The notes beneath the pieces are model-generated. The model was not told where the DNA came from, did not search any database, and saw only the letters and a list, made by a program, of their open reading frames with translations. DNA of 64,000 bases. Origin: JAGCJX01 sp045638645. Lineage in GTDB: Bacteria > Bacteroidota > Bacteroidia > Bacteroidales > UBA932. The position numbers and the translations under genes are program-made. Numbering within the stretch: position 1 is the first letter of the stretch; the number at the start of each line of letters is the position of its first letter. Location: assembly GCA_045638645.1 (NCBI GenBank), contig JAZUBU010000002.1:124001-188000 (forward strand). Direction: 5' to 3'. This document shows, in pieces, positions 44,549 to 52,840 of this stretch.

Positions 44549-44564
44549 ACCGAAAGATTTTAAT

Positions 44565-44572
44565 TATATTTG
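44565..44572 (+). promoter_or_regulatory. -7 element very close to folP
   Basis: TATATTTG matches TAnnTTTG and ends 8 bases before the first ATG of folP, so the transcript would be leaderless or nearly so, or the ATG at 44587 is used. Confidence 0.5.
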
Positions 44573-44580
44573 CGTTTTAT

Positions 44581-45405
44581 ATGGTTATGGGCAAAGATAA
44601 TAAATTGTCTAGGGAAATCAGAGCAAAAATCATGGGAATTGTCAACCTGACCGAAGATTCCTATTTTGCCGCCAGTCGGGTACCGGACCCGTCCGATGCC
44701 TTGCGCCGTATTGAGCAGATGCTGGCCGAAGGTGCCGATATGATTGATCTGGGTGCTTGCTCAACCCGTCCCGGTTCAACCCCCGTGGATGAAAAGACCG
44801 AATGGCTACGGCTTCAGCCCGTTCTCCGCCAGATCCGCGACCACAGGCCCGGACTCTGTTGTTCGATTGACACCTTCCGGAGCAACATTGTGGAACGTGC
44901 CTACGATGAAATCGGTCCATTCTGGGTCAACGACATCTCCGCCGGAGAAGAGGACCGCAACATGCTCAAATGCGTCAGTCGCCTGGAGTTGCCGTACATT
45001 GCCATGCACAAACGCGGAACCCCACAATCCATGCAGGAATTGTGTCACTACGACGATCTGATCCAGGAACTCATCCACTATTTCCAGGAATTTGACATCC
45101 GTAGCCAATATGCCGGCATCGCCCGATGGATCCTGGATCCCGGATTTGGTTTTGCCAAGACCATCGAACAAAACCTGGAATTGCTGGACCGCCTAGACGA
45201 ATTGATGGTTCTGCAACGCGAAGTTTTGATTGGCATATCCCGCAAGAGCTTCCTATACAAACCATTGGGTCTTGGTCCAGAAGACGTACTGGAGCAAACT
45301 GGGAACTACCACCGCATCGCCCTGAAAAAAGGGGTTTCCATGCTTCGTGTCCACGACGTTGCTCCAGCGAAAGAAATCATTCACCAACTGAATATTAACA
45401 AATAA
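44581..45405 (+). CDS. folP: Dihydropteroate synthase
   Basis: A 274-residue TIM barrel joining p-aminobenzoate to the pterin diphosphate, the sulfonamide target. Conserved parts seen: GIVNLTEDSYF (loop 1), DLGACSTRPGS (loop 2), SIDTFRSNI, WVNDIS, MHKRGTPQSMQ, DPGFGFAKT, GISRKSFL and LRVHDV. Loop 1 reads NLTEDSYF where NVTPDSF is usual, i.e. Glu for Pro; Asn and Asp-Ser are kept. The ATG at 44581 and another at 44587 are both possible. It is followed by purB after 12 bases. Confidence 0.95.
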   Translation: MVMGKDNKLSREIRAKIMGIVNLTEDSYFAASRVPDPSDALRRIEQMLAEGADMIDLGACSTRPGSTPVDEKTEWLRLQPVLRQIRDHRPGLCCSIDTFRSNIVERAYDEIGPFWVNDISAGEEDRNMLKCVSRLELPYIAMHKRGTPQSMQELCHYDDLIQELIHYFQEFDIRSQYAGIARWILDPGFGFAKTIEQNLELLDRLDELMVLQREVLIGISRKSFLYKPLGLGPEDVLEQTGNYHRIALKKGVSMLRVHDVAPAKEIIHQLNINK

Positions 45406-45417
45406 ACTATATCTCAT

Positions 45418-46752
45418 ATGCTTACAGCTATTTCCCCCATTGACGGAAGATACCGCAGACAAGTCAAAGAATTGGCAGATTATTACTCTGAATATGCACT
45501 GATCCGCTACCGGGTGCGCATCGAAATCGAATACTTCATCGCCTTGTGCGAATTGCCGTTACCCCAACTGGCCGATTTCGATCCGGCCAACTTTGAAACC
45601 TTGCGCGACATCTACCGGGACTTGACCGAAGAACAGGCGCAAGAAGTAAAAGATATTGAAAAGACCACAAACCATGATGTAAAAGCGGTGGAATACTTCA
45701 TCAAACGTCGCTTTGATGAACTCCAAATTGATCCCCGCTACAAAGAATTTGTGCACTTTGGTCTGACTTCACAAGACATCAACAACACCTCCATTCCACT
45801 TTCCTTGCTGGAAGGCATCCAGGATGTCTACCTTCCCAACTTGTACGAAGTGTTGAACCGCCTGGGACAAATGGTGGAAGAATGGACAGAAATTCCGATG
45901 TTGGCCCATACCCACGGACAACCGGCCTCCCCGACCCGTCTCGGAAAAGAATTTGAAGTGTTCCGCACACGCCTCAACGTACAATTGAAACAACTCCTGG
46001 CTGTCCCCTATTCTGCAAAATTCGGAGGTGCGACCGGTAATTTGAATGCACACAACGTGGCTTACCCGCAATACGACTGGCAACAATTTGCAACAGAATT
46101 TGTAGAGGGACGTCTGGGTCTGCACCGATCCTGCCCGACGACCCAAATCGAGCACTACGACAACATGGCTGCCCTGTTCGATGCCATCAAACGCATCAAC
46201 ACCATCCTCATTGACTTGTGCCGCGATATCTGGACCTACATTTCTATGGAATACTTCCGCCAAAAGGTAAAAGCAGGCGAGGTCGGTTCTTCCGCCATGC
46301 CCCACAAAGTTAATCCGATTGACTTCGAGAATGCAGAAGGCAACCTTGGTATCTCCAGTGCTTTGTGCGAGCACCTGGCCGCTAAGCTGCCCGTATCCCG
46401 TCTCCAACGCGACCTGACAGACTCCACCGTTCTACGGAATGTAGGTATGCCGTTGGCTCACAGCATTATCGCCTTCCGTTCCATCGCCAAAGGTCTGGAC
46501 AAACTCATCCTCAACCAACCGGCACTGGAAGCGGATCTGGAAGACAACTGGGCTGTGGTTGCCGAAGGAATCCAAACCATCCTCCGCCGGGAAGCCTATC
46601 CCAACCCTTACGAAACCCTGAAAGCCCTGACCCGTACAGGGGGACACATTTCTCCGGAATCCATTCGCGAATTCGTAGAAAGTCTCGACTTGGCTGAAAG
46701 CGTGAAAGAAGAATTGAGAAGCATTACTCCCCATAACTACACCGGCCGTTAG
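45418..46752 (+). CDS. purB: Adenylosuccinate lyase
   Basis: A 444-residue fumarase/aspartase-superfamily enzyme acting twice in purine synthesis. Motifs: TTNHDVKAVEYFIK, HFGLTSQDINNTS, AHTHGQPASPTRLGKE, and the signature loop GSSAMPHKVNPIDFENAEGN with the catalytic Ser. Length is typical of the long E. coli-type group. It is co-directional with folP and the M64 peptidase gene (4 bases). Confidence 0.97.
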   Translation: MLTAISPIDGRYRRQVKELADYYSEYALIRYRVRIEIEYFIALCELPLPQLADFDPANFETLRDIYRDLTEEQAQEVKDIEKTTNHDVKAVEYFIKRRFDELQIDPRYKEFVHFGLTSQDINNTSIPLSLLEGIQDVYLPNLYEVLNRLGQMVEEWTEIPMLAHTHGQPASPTRLGKEFEVFRTRLNVQLKQLLAVPYSAKFGGATGNLNAHNVAYPQYDWQQFATEFVEGRLGLHRSCPTTQIEHYDNMAALFDAIKRINTILIDLCRDIWTYISMEYFRQKVKAGEVGSSAMPHKVNPIDFENAEGNLGISSALCEHLAAKLPVSRLQRDLTDSTVLRNVGMPLAHSIIAFRSIAKGLDKLILNQPALEADLEDNWAVVAEGIQTILRREAYPNPYETLKALTRTGGHISPESIREFVESLDLAESVKEELRSITPHNYTGR

Positions 46753-46756
46753 TCCC

Positions 46757-48046
46757 ATGAAAAAGTTGTTGGTTTGCCTTGGATGGCTCCTTCTGTCGCT
46801 GGCGAGTGCTGGCAATCTCCTGGCAGCAGAATATGCCTATGACGATCTATTTACCCCCGACCGTCTGCGCATTGATCTGATCTTCGGGGGCAACGACCAT
46901 GCCGAATACGTTTACTTATCCGGCTACCACCACGAAGCCGATTGGAGCGGTCCCAAAAAGGGACTGGTAGAACCCTTCGGCTACGGTGATTACGTGTACG
47001 AACTCCGATTCCAGGATGAGACCGTCTTTTCCAAAGGTTTCAACTCCCTGTTCCGCGAATGGACAACCACCGCAGAAGCCCAGGAAATGGACAAAGCCAT
47101 GACCACCTCGTTGTGGGTGCCGTACCCGAAAGAAAAAATGGAACTGGTCGTGTACCGCAGAAGCAGTGAAACCGGCCAATTGGTACAACTGTATCAGACA
47201 ACGATCGATCCGCAGTCCAAGATCATTCGCCACGGCAAACAGAACGACTGGAATGTGTACACCGTACAAGAAATGGGGGATCCCGAAAATCATGTGGATC
47301 TGGTCTTTGTAGCCGAAGGATACACCGCCGAAGAAATGGACAAATTCCGGGCGGACTGCCACCGGTTTACGGAAAATCTGTTCGCCATGGAGCCCTACAG
47401 CCAGTACCGGGAAGCCTTCAACATCTGGGCGGTAGAATCCGTCTCAAAAGACACGGGTACCGACCTGCCCCACCAGGACATCTGGAAACAAACGGTATTG
47501 AACACCCACTTCTATACCTTCTACTCGGACCGCTACCTGACCATCCCGGATCAGACCCTTGCAGCCTCCCTGGTTTCCAATACCCCCTGCGATGCCCTGT
47601 ACATCATCGTCAACACCGACGTATACGGTGGCGGAGGCATTTACAACTACTATGGTCTGAGCATGTCCGATGGGAAATACAGTGCAGAAGTCTTTGTCCA
47701 CGAATTCGGCCACAGCTTTGCCAACCTGGGCGATGAATACTACGACAATTCCACCAGCTACGATGAATTCTTCAACTTGTCCATTGAACCCCACGTTCCG
47801 AACGTAACCTCACTGGTCAACTTTGAAAGCAAGTGGAAAGACATGCTGCCGGAGGATTGTCCGATTCCCACCCCGGAAACGGAAGCGAACAAAAATCGCC
47901 TCGGTGTTTACGAAGGTGGCGGATACATGGCCCGTGGCCTCTACCGTCCCTGGATCAACTGCCGGATGAAGACCAACTATGCCGAAGGTTTCTGCCCGGT
48001 TTGCCAACGGGCGATCGTCCGGATGATCGAACACTATACCCGATAG
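46757..48046 (+). CDS. Exported M64 (IgA peptidase-like) zinc metallopeptidase
   Basis: A 429-residue protein with a signal peptide (1-24, LLAA). An N-terminal beta-sandwich domain (about 25-160, M64_N-like) is followed by the peptidase M64 domain. The zinc motif is VFVHEFGHSFANLGDEYYD (His315, Glu316, His319 and the Met/Asp-rich follow-up). The C-terminal Cys pair in GFCPVCQRAI may form a disulfide or bind metal. The family is named after a human-gut IgA1 protease, but most members have unknown targets. It follows purB by 4 bases, an unusual housekeeping neighbour. Confidence 0.9.
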   Translation: MKKLLVCLGWLLLSLASAGNLLAAEYAYDDLFTPDRLRIDLIFGGNDHAEYVYLSGYHHEADWSGPKKGLVEPFGYGDYVYELRFQDETVFSKGFNSLFREWTTTAEAQEMDKAMTTSLWVPYPKEKMELVVYRRSSETGQLVQLYQTTIDPQSKIIRHGKQNDWNVYTVQEMGDPENHVDLVFVAEGYTAEEMDKFRADCHRFTENLFAMEPYSQYREAFNIWAVESVSKDTGTDLPHQDIWKQTVLNTHFYTFYSDRYLTIPDQTLAASLVSNTPCDALYIIVNTDVYGGGGIYNYYGLSMSDGKYSAEVFVHEFGHSFANLGDEYYDNSTSYDEFFNLSIEPHVPNVTSLVNFESKWKDMLPEDCPIPTPETEANKNRLGVYEGGGYMARGLYRPWINCRMKTNYAEGFCPVCQRAIVRMIEHYTR

Positions 48047-48059
48047 CCCGACAATTCCC

Positions 48060-48788
48060 ATGAAGACCTACCAATACTATTTGTTTGACATCGACCGCAC
48101 CCTCTGGGATTTTGACCGGAATGCCGATGCCGCTCTCCGGAGAATGATTGCCGCACATCCGCTGCTGAAGCCATTCTCCGGGCAGCCGGAGGTCTTCATC
48201 GCCTGCTACGAACGCAACAATCGCCGTTTGTGGGACAAATACGAAGCTGGGCTTCTCAGCAAGGACGACCTTCGCTGGCGACGCTTTTCGGACACCCTGG
48301 AAGAACTGGGGACGCCCAACGAAGCCTTGGGGCGTGAAATGGGGGAAACGTATTTGAACGAAATGATCCAGGGCACAGCCTTGATGCCCTATGCTCGCGA
48401 AGTATTGGAACACGTCCACCAGCAGGGCGCAAAAATCGGTGCCATCACCAACGGATTCAAGGAGGTACAATACCGGAAGCTTGAACGTTCCGGCATCCTG
48501 GCCTACTTCCAAACCATCGTCATTTCTGAGGAGGTCGGCTACCTCAAACCCCATCCTGAAATTTTCAGGATAGCCTTGGAACAAATTTCCGGTATCCACG
48601 CCGCCAAAGATCCTGCCGCCTGGAAACAAGCCAAACAAGCGACCCTGATGGTGGGAGACGACGCCCGAAACGACATCGAAGGAGCACAAATCTTCGGCAT
48701 TGACCAATGGTTTGTGAAAAAAAATGCCGCCTCCTACGGGGTAGGTGCGACCTATGAATCAGAAGACTTGGGAAAGATCTTCGAATAA
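48060..48788 (+). CDS. YjjG-type HAD nucleotidase
   Basis: A 242-residue haloacid dehalogenase-superfamily phosphatase. Motif I is FDIDRTLWDFDRN (nucleophile and acid Asp), motif II is ITNGF, motif III Lys lies in VGYLKPHPEIF, and motif IV is MVGDDARNDIEGA. The sequence matches the YjjG group of noncanonical pyrimidine nucleotide 5'-nucleotidases, which clean toxic pyrimidine monophosphates. It is 13 bases behind the M64 gene and faces the FtsB/DivIC gene. Confidence 0.9.
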   Translation: MKTYQYYLFDIDRTLWDFDRNADAALRRMIAAHPLLKPFSGQPEVFIACYERNNRRLWDKYEAGLLSKDDLRWRRFSDTLEELGTPNEALGREMGETYLNEMIQGTALMPYAREVLEHVHQQGAKIGAITNGFKEVQYRKLERSGILAYFQTIVISEEVGYLKPHPEIFRIALEQISGIHAAKDPAAWKQAKQATLMVGDDARNDIEGAQIFGIDQWFVKKNAASYGVGATYESEDLGKIFE

Positions 48789-48795
48789 AACTCAC

Positions 48796-49122
48796 TTACT
48801 CCTCATCCACCACGACATAAATGACCTCGTCCGGTTCGTGAAAGAGGTAATGCTCCCGGGCATATTGTTCAATGGAATCCTTCTCTTGCGTCAATTGCTC
48901 AAGACGGCGGTCCAAACGAAGAATTTCCTGATCATACCAATGGATGGCCTCCCGCTGCTGCCGGAGATCGGCTTTTTTCTGCAACAGAAAGAGCAAACCA
49001 TTGTCGCTAAAAAACAACGAGATGGCCACGAACACCACCGTTGCCAACGTATACTTGCTGGTCAAGATACGAAACCCTTTGCTCTGTTGACGCTTTTGCT
49101 GCAGTTGCTCCCGAATTTTCAA
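48796..49122 (-). CDS. FtsB/DivIC-type septum formation initiator
   Basis: A 108-residue bitopic membrane protein: short basic cytoplasmic tail, one transmembrane helix (YTLATVVFVAISLFF), then a coiled coil (residues about 50-90) ending in EQYAREHYLFHEPDEVIYVV. These are typical of DivIC/FtsB in the divisome. I propose the TTG at 49122 as start: AAGGAGG lies 8 bases upstream of it, while the longer frame (TTG at 49146) overlaps the -7 promoter element. There is no ATG near the N-terminus. Confidence 0.85.
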   Translation of the reverse strand: MKIREQLQQKRQQSKGFRILTSKYTLATVVFVAISLFFSDNGLLFLLQKKADLRQQREAIHWYDQEILRLDRRLEQLTQEKDSIEQYAREHYLFHEPDEVIYVVVDEE

Positions 49123-49143
49123 CGAAATGTCCTCCTTTCGGAA

Positions 49144-49175
49144 CAAAGGTATTCCATTTTAGCTAATTAAGCAAT
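49144..49175 (-). promoter_or_regulatory. Promoter of the FtsB/DivIC gene
   Basis: On the minus strand ATTG (49172-49175) is followed after 20 bases by TACCTTTG (49144-49151). The TTG start follows about 22 bases later, behind a strong Shine-Dalgarno at 49131-49136. Confidence 0.55.
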
Positions 49176-49215
49176 AATTTGACTATTTTTACCTGCCAAA
49201 TAGAAAGCCCGATTC

Positions 49216-50067
49216 ATGAAAGAAAAATTAAATCACTACTTGCCCGACCTGAAGGAATGTTGGATGCTGGTTCTCGTCCTCCTGATTGCAGGAACTGTCC
49301 TGCAAAGCATTTTTCAGCTGATCGTGCTCCGGTACTGGCCGGAACAGGAGTGGTTGACCAAGGCGGTCTCCTACGTGCTCATGTTCCTCCCCCTTCTCTG
49401 CGTTATCGGCTATCGTTGCCATGCCTCCATTGCGGATCCTGAACAAAGTCCGAACATCGCATTCTCCAGCAAATTGCAAAGCCAACTGCCCCTGCCGGTC
49501 TTCTATTTGATCCTGGGCTGTTCCATTCCCTGCCTGTCGTTGCTTTCGGAAGCCTTGATTGCCTGGATGCCTGCGCCGGCCTGGTTCACCCAACTGATGC
49601 AACAACTCACAGGAGGAAATCTGTGGATCAACCTGCTGAGTGTGGCCGTCCTCGCCCCGCTTTTGGAAGAATTCTTCTGCCGGGGTATTGTGATGCGGGG
49701 CCTCCTCCATCATACCAGCCCGGTCCGCGCCATCCTCTGGTCCTCGTTCATCTTCGCAGTCATCCACCTCAATCCCTGGCAAGCCGTGCCGGCTTTTGTG
49801 ATGGGTTGTTTTTTTGGATGGGTCTACTACCGGACCCACTCCTTGTGGACGAGCATCTTCCTGCATGCGGTCAACAACGGTCTGTGCGTTCTGATTCCCC
49901 ACTGGTTTACCGGGGGACAGGCAGATGTCAGCTGGATGGAACTCCTCCCGTCAAGCCTGCCCCAGGCTGGCTACTATGCCCTCGCATCGGGGCTGCTCCT
50001 GGCACTGATATACCTCATTCATCATTATACAAAACCTTTAGAACAGACATCCCATGAGTCAAAATAA
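49216..50067 (+). CDS. CPBP-family intramembrane glutamic endopeptidase
   Basis: A 283-residue multi-pass membrane protein with about eight hydrophobic helices. The CPBP/Rce1-like motifs are in order: PLLEEFFCRGIVMRGLL (EExxxR), FIFAVIHLNPWQ, and FLHAVNNG. Catalytic Glu-Glu and His residues are present. Bacterial members process or regulate membrane proteins and bacteriocin immunity; this one's target is unknown. It overlaps manA by 14 bases. Confidence 0.9.
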   Translation: MKEKLNHYLPDLKECWMLVLVLLIAGTVLQSIFQLIVLRYWPEQEWLTKAVSYVLMFLPLLCVIGYRCHASIADPEQSPNIAFSSKLQSQLPLPVFYLILGCSIPCLSLLSEALIAWMPAPAWFTQLMQQLTGGNLWINLLSVAVLAPLLEEFFCRGIVMRGLLHHTSPVRAILWSSFIFAVIHLNPWQAVPAFVMGCFFGWVYYRTHSLWTSIFLHAVNNGLCVLIPHWFTGGQADVSWMELLPSSLPQAGYYALASGLLLALIYLIHHYTKPLEQTSHESK

Positions 50068-51163
50068 CAAACACCTCTACCCCTTGAAATTTACCCCCGT
50101 TGCAGCCAAACGCCCCTGGGGAAACAACCGCCTTGCAACATCCTGGAACAAGCCTTTCAACCCAGATGAAACCCTGGGTGAAAGTTGGGAAGTTTCCGGT
50201 TTCGCAGAGGACAGCAGCATCGTAGCAGAAGGCTACCTCGCAGAAAATGCCTTGTACGACATCCTGGAAACTTACATGGGGGACATTGTCGGAGAAGACC
50301 TTTACAAGTTTTATGGCAACGAATTCCCCCTGCTGATCAAGTTGCTGGATGTTCAGGAGAAACTTTCCCTCCAAGTCCACCCCGATGATGAAACAGCATT
50401 CGACCGCCACGACTGCTACGGCAAGACCGAAGCCTGGTACATCCTTCATGCAGAACCGGGTGCCAAAATCTACATGGGTTTCAACCGGGACATGGATCCG
50501 AATGAGTTTTACCAACGCTGCAAAGAAGGACGCGTTCTGGATGTGCTGAACGTTGTCGAACCCAAAGCCGGTGACTTCTTTTTCATCGAAGCCGGTACGG
50601 TTCACTCTGCAGAAGGGGGGATCGTCATTGCGGAAGTCCAACAACTGTCGGACGTAACCTACCGCCTCTACGATTGGGGTCGCGAACTCAACCCGGCTAC
50701 GCGTCGGGAAACCCACTTGGAACTGGCCTTTGATTGCATCAACTACAAAGCCTATGACCCGGAAAAATACTTCGTGCCCGCTGAACAGAAGGAACCGCTG
50801 TTGACTCAAAACCGCTACTTCACCATCAACCGTCTGGACCTGCAGAACAGTTATCACATCTACACCGACCAATACCAAAGTTTCATACTTTATTTCGCCA
50901 TTGATGGAGAAGCTGTCATTGCTTCCCCGAATGGGAAACCCGGCCCGGAATATCGCATCCAACGCGGAGAATGGATCCTGGTACCGGCGGCCTACCCGGA
51001 CTTCATCCTCTCAGGAGCTACCCCGAACACCCAGGTACTGGAGGTCTGCATCCGACCGGAGGAGGAAAAGGACACCTACCTGCCCGAAGAAGATTGTGGC
51101 TGCGGCTGTGATCACGAGCACGAGCACCACCACCACGAACACCATCACGATCATGGAAACTAG
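50054..51163 (+). CDS. manA: Class I mannose-6-phosphate isomerase with His-rich C-terminal tail
   Basis: A 369-residue zinc enzyme interconverting mannose-6-P and fructose-6-P. Zn ligands lie in LSLQVHPDDE, KTEAWYIL and TVHSAEGGIVIAEVQQLSDVTYRLYDWGR. The catalytic part ends by about residue 335. It is followed by a tail of about 30 residues: CGCGC, then a run with about ten His mixed with Glu and Asp. Such tails bind Zn2+ or Ni2+ in other proteins, e.g. SlyD. The tail's DNA also contains the start codon of the next gene. ManA could feed mannose released by glycosidases into glycolysis. Confidence 0.93.
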   Translation: MSQNNKHLYPLKFTPVAAKRPWGNNRLATSWNKPFNPDETLGESWEVSGFAEDSSIVAEGYLAENALYDILETYMGDIVGEDLYKFYGNEFPLLIKLLDVQEKLSLQVHPDDETAFDRHDCYGKTEAWYILHAEPGAKIYMGFNRDMDPNEFYQRCKEGRVLDVLNVVEPKAGDFFFIEAGTVHSAEGGIVIAEVQQLSDVTYRLYDWGRELNPATRRETHLELAFDCINYKAYDPEKYFVPAEQKEPLLTQNRYFTINRLDLQNSYHIYTDQYQSFILYFAIDGEAVIASPNGKPGPEYRIQRGEWILVPAAYPDFILSGATPNTQVLEVCIRPEEEKDTYLPEEDCGCGCDHEHEHHHHEHHHDHGN

Positions 51164-51536
51164 GATCGACAAGTACCTTTGGGCGATTCGCGTCTTCAAG
51201 ACCCGCTCAGAAGCAGCAGACGCCTGCAAGAGCGGCAAGGTAAAGGTGAACGACATCGAAGCCAAGCCCTCGAGGGATGTAAAAGAAAACGATATGATCA
51301 CCGTACGTAAAGGAAGCATCTACTTCACCTACCGCGTCATTGTACCCATCGACAAACGCGTCGGTGCCGCCCTGGTCCCGCAATATGCCGAAGACCTTAC
51401 CCCGGACGAAGAACGCGAAAAACTCAATGCTCCCTTCGAAACCATCTTCATGCGACGGGACCGTGGGACCGGACGCCCCACAAAAAAAGAACGCCGGACA
51501 TTGGACCGGCTGTTGGATGATTTGACAATCGATTGA
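51153..51536 (+). CDS. S4-domain RNA-binding protein, Hsp15-like
   Basis: A 127-residue basic protein. The ATG at 51153 lies inside the manA tail (11-base overlap) and gives METRIDKYLWAIRVFKTRS, the standard start of Hsp15/RqcP-like S4 proteins. The S4 domain (about 3-60) contains SGKVKVNDIEAKPSRDVKEND. The tail is Arg/Lys-rich (GRPTKKERR). E. coli Hsp15 and RqcP rescue stalled 50S subunits carrying peptidyl-tRNA, which suits its position facing pth, another peptidyl-tRNA enzyme. Confidence 0.87.
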   Translation: METRIDKYLWAIRVFKTRSEAADACKSGKVKVNDIEAKPSRDVKENDMITVRKGSIYFTYRVIVPIDKRVGAALVPQYAEDLTPDEEREKLNAPFETIFMRRDRGTGRPTKKERRTLDRLLDDLTID

Positions 51537-51543
51537 CGAACGG

Positions 51544-52104
51544 CTAACCGTTGTATTGGTTCATGGTACGGTCGATGCCGATGGTACCGAACGATTTGAC
51601 CGCTTGTATTGCCTTTTCACAAATTTCCGGCAGTGCAGCGGTTTCTTCGTCTGTCCATTTGCCCAACACAAAATCCACCTGCGAACCAAAACCCAGATGA
51701 CTGCCGATACCAATCCGCATCCGGGGATAGGCTTCTGTTCCCAGGCAGGCAGCAATGTTGGCCAATCCGTTGTGTCCTCCGTCACTTCCTTTCTTGCGAA
51801 TACGGAGGCTGCCGAAAGGCAAGGCCATATCGTCCACAATCACCAGAATGTTCTCCAAAGGGATTTTGAGCGACTGAGCCCAATAGTTGACCGCTTTCCC
51901 ACTGAGATTCATATAAGTAGACGGTTTCAACAAATGAAAAGTACGTCCTTTGAAACGAACTTGGGCAATACTTCCATAACGGCCGGATTCAAAAAGAATG
52001 TTGGATGCTTGAGCCCAAGCATCCAACACACTGAATCCAATGTTGTGCCGTGTATGAACGTATTCGTAACCGATGTTTCCGAGTCCAACGATCAGATAAT
52101 TCAT
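51544..52104 (-). CDS. pth: Peptidyl-tRNA hydrolase
   Basis: A 186-residue enzyme freeing tRNA from drop-off peptidyl-tRNA. Conserved residues: GLGNIGYEYVHTRHNIGFSVLD (catalytic His in RHNIG), LLKPSTYMNLSGKAV, VDDMALPFGSLRIRKKGSDGGHNGL. It follows rplY by 24 bases, a common Bacteroidota pair, and faces the Hsp15-like gene across 7 bases. Confidence 0.96.
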   Translation of the reverse strand: MNYLIVGLGNIGYEYVHTRHNIGFSVLDAWAQASNILFESGRYGSIAQVRFKGRTFHLLKPSTYMNLSGKAVNYWAQSLKIPLENILVIVDDMALPFGSLRIRKKGSDGGHNGLANIAACLGTEAYPRMRIGIGSHLGFGSQVDFVLGKWTDEETAALPEICEKAIQAVKSFGTIGIDRTMNQYNG

Positions 52105-52128
52105 ACGAGAGACAACAATACGTTACGA

Positions 52129-52722
52129 TTAACCTTTTCTTGCAGCAGCGGCAGCAGCAGCAGCAGCACCCAAGGCAGCACGGGTCATCTTCACTGCACA
52201 AACGATGGTACCTTTCGGTGAAACGATTTGGATACCTTCGTAAGACAAGTCACCAGCAGAAATTTGTTTACCCAGTTTGAGTTCGGTAATATCTACCGGC
52301 AAGGTGTCGGGCAAGTTTTCCAAGTTACCGCAAACACGGAGTTTACGGGCAGAAACCATGAGTTTACCCCCTTGTTTAACACCTTCAGAGTTACCGAAGA
52401 TATCAACCGGAATGTCAATAACAACCGGACGATCTGCAGAAACTGCCAAGAAGTCAACGTGCAAAGCTTCATCGGTTACCGGATGGTATTGGATTTGGTG
52501 GAAGGTTGCTTTGTAAACAGAACCTTCGATGTCCAAGTTGATGATGTAGCTAGCCGGAGTGTGAGTAATGAGTTTCAACTCTTTTGCATCAATAGCAAAC
52601 ATTACGTTTTCTACACCTTGTCCGTAGAGGATGCAAGGTACTTTACCTTCTGCACGGAGCTTTTTGATGTCCGATTTTCTGTTGGTTGCGCGAAGACAAC
52701 CGGTCAAGTTCAATTCTTTCAT
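52129..52722 (-). CDS. rplY: 50S ribosomal protein L25 (CTC form) with polyalanine tail
   Basis: A 197-residue two-domain L25/Ctc protein: the 5S rRNA-binding domain (about 1-95, EGKVPCILYGQGVENVMF) is followed by the TL5/CTC beta domain (about 96-180). The C-terminus has a run of Ala residues broken once by Gly-Ala and ends in RKG; it is encoded by a (GCA/GCC)n tract at 52142-52168. The tail is probably disordered or helical, and its length may vary between strains. It is the first gene of the rplY-pth unit, with a structured leader. Confidence 0.95.
   Translation of the reverse strand: MKELNLTGCLRATNRKSDIKKLRAEGKVPCILYGQGVENVMFAIDAKELKLITHTPASYIINLDIEGSVYKATFHQIQYHPVTDEALHVDFLAVSADRPVVIDIPVDIFGNSEGVKQGGKLMVSARKLRVCGNLENLPDTLPVDITELKLGKQISAGDLSYEGIQIVSPKGTIVCAVKMTRAALGAAAAAAAAARKG
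52142..52168. repeat. GCA trinucleotide tract in rplY
   Basis: About nine GCA-type triplets with one interruption encode the Ala tail. Unit changes would stay in frame. Confidence 0.9.
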
Positions 52723-52750
52723 GTGTAAATTGTTAAAAATGTGTTACTCA

Positions 52751-52794
52751 GTCCGGACCTTCCGGACCCCATTGCACCAAAAACCTTAGTTTTT
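52751..52794 (-). promoter_or_regulatory. Two hairpins in the rplY 5' leader
   Basis: Within the roughly 75-base leader, GTCCGGA/TCCGGAC (52751-52767, loop 3) and AAAAAC/GTTTTT (52779-52794, loop 4) can form adjacent stems. They may serve as a regulatory leader; no known motif is recognised. Confidence 0.4.
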
Positions 52795-52803
52795 AAGCGG
52801 GCG

Positions 52804-52811
52804 CAAAGATA
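52804..52811 (-). promoter_or_regulatory. -7 element of rplY-pth
   Basis: On the minus strand TATCTTTG matches TAnnTTTG, 81 bases before the rplY ATG. Confidence 0.55.
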
Positions 52812-52840
52812 AATAAATATCTGAGAATGAAAAAATAAAT

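Noticed and set aside
52142..52168. The GCA tract as an on/off phase-variation switch
   Set aside because: The unit is three bases, so slippage changes Ala number but not the frame.
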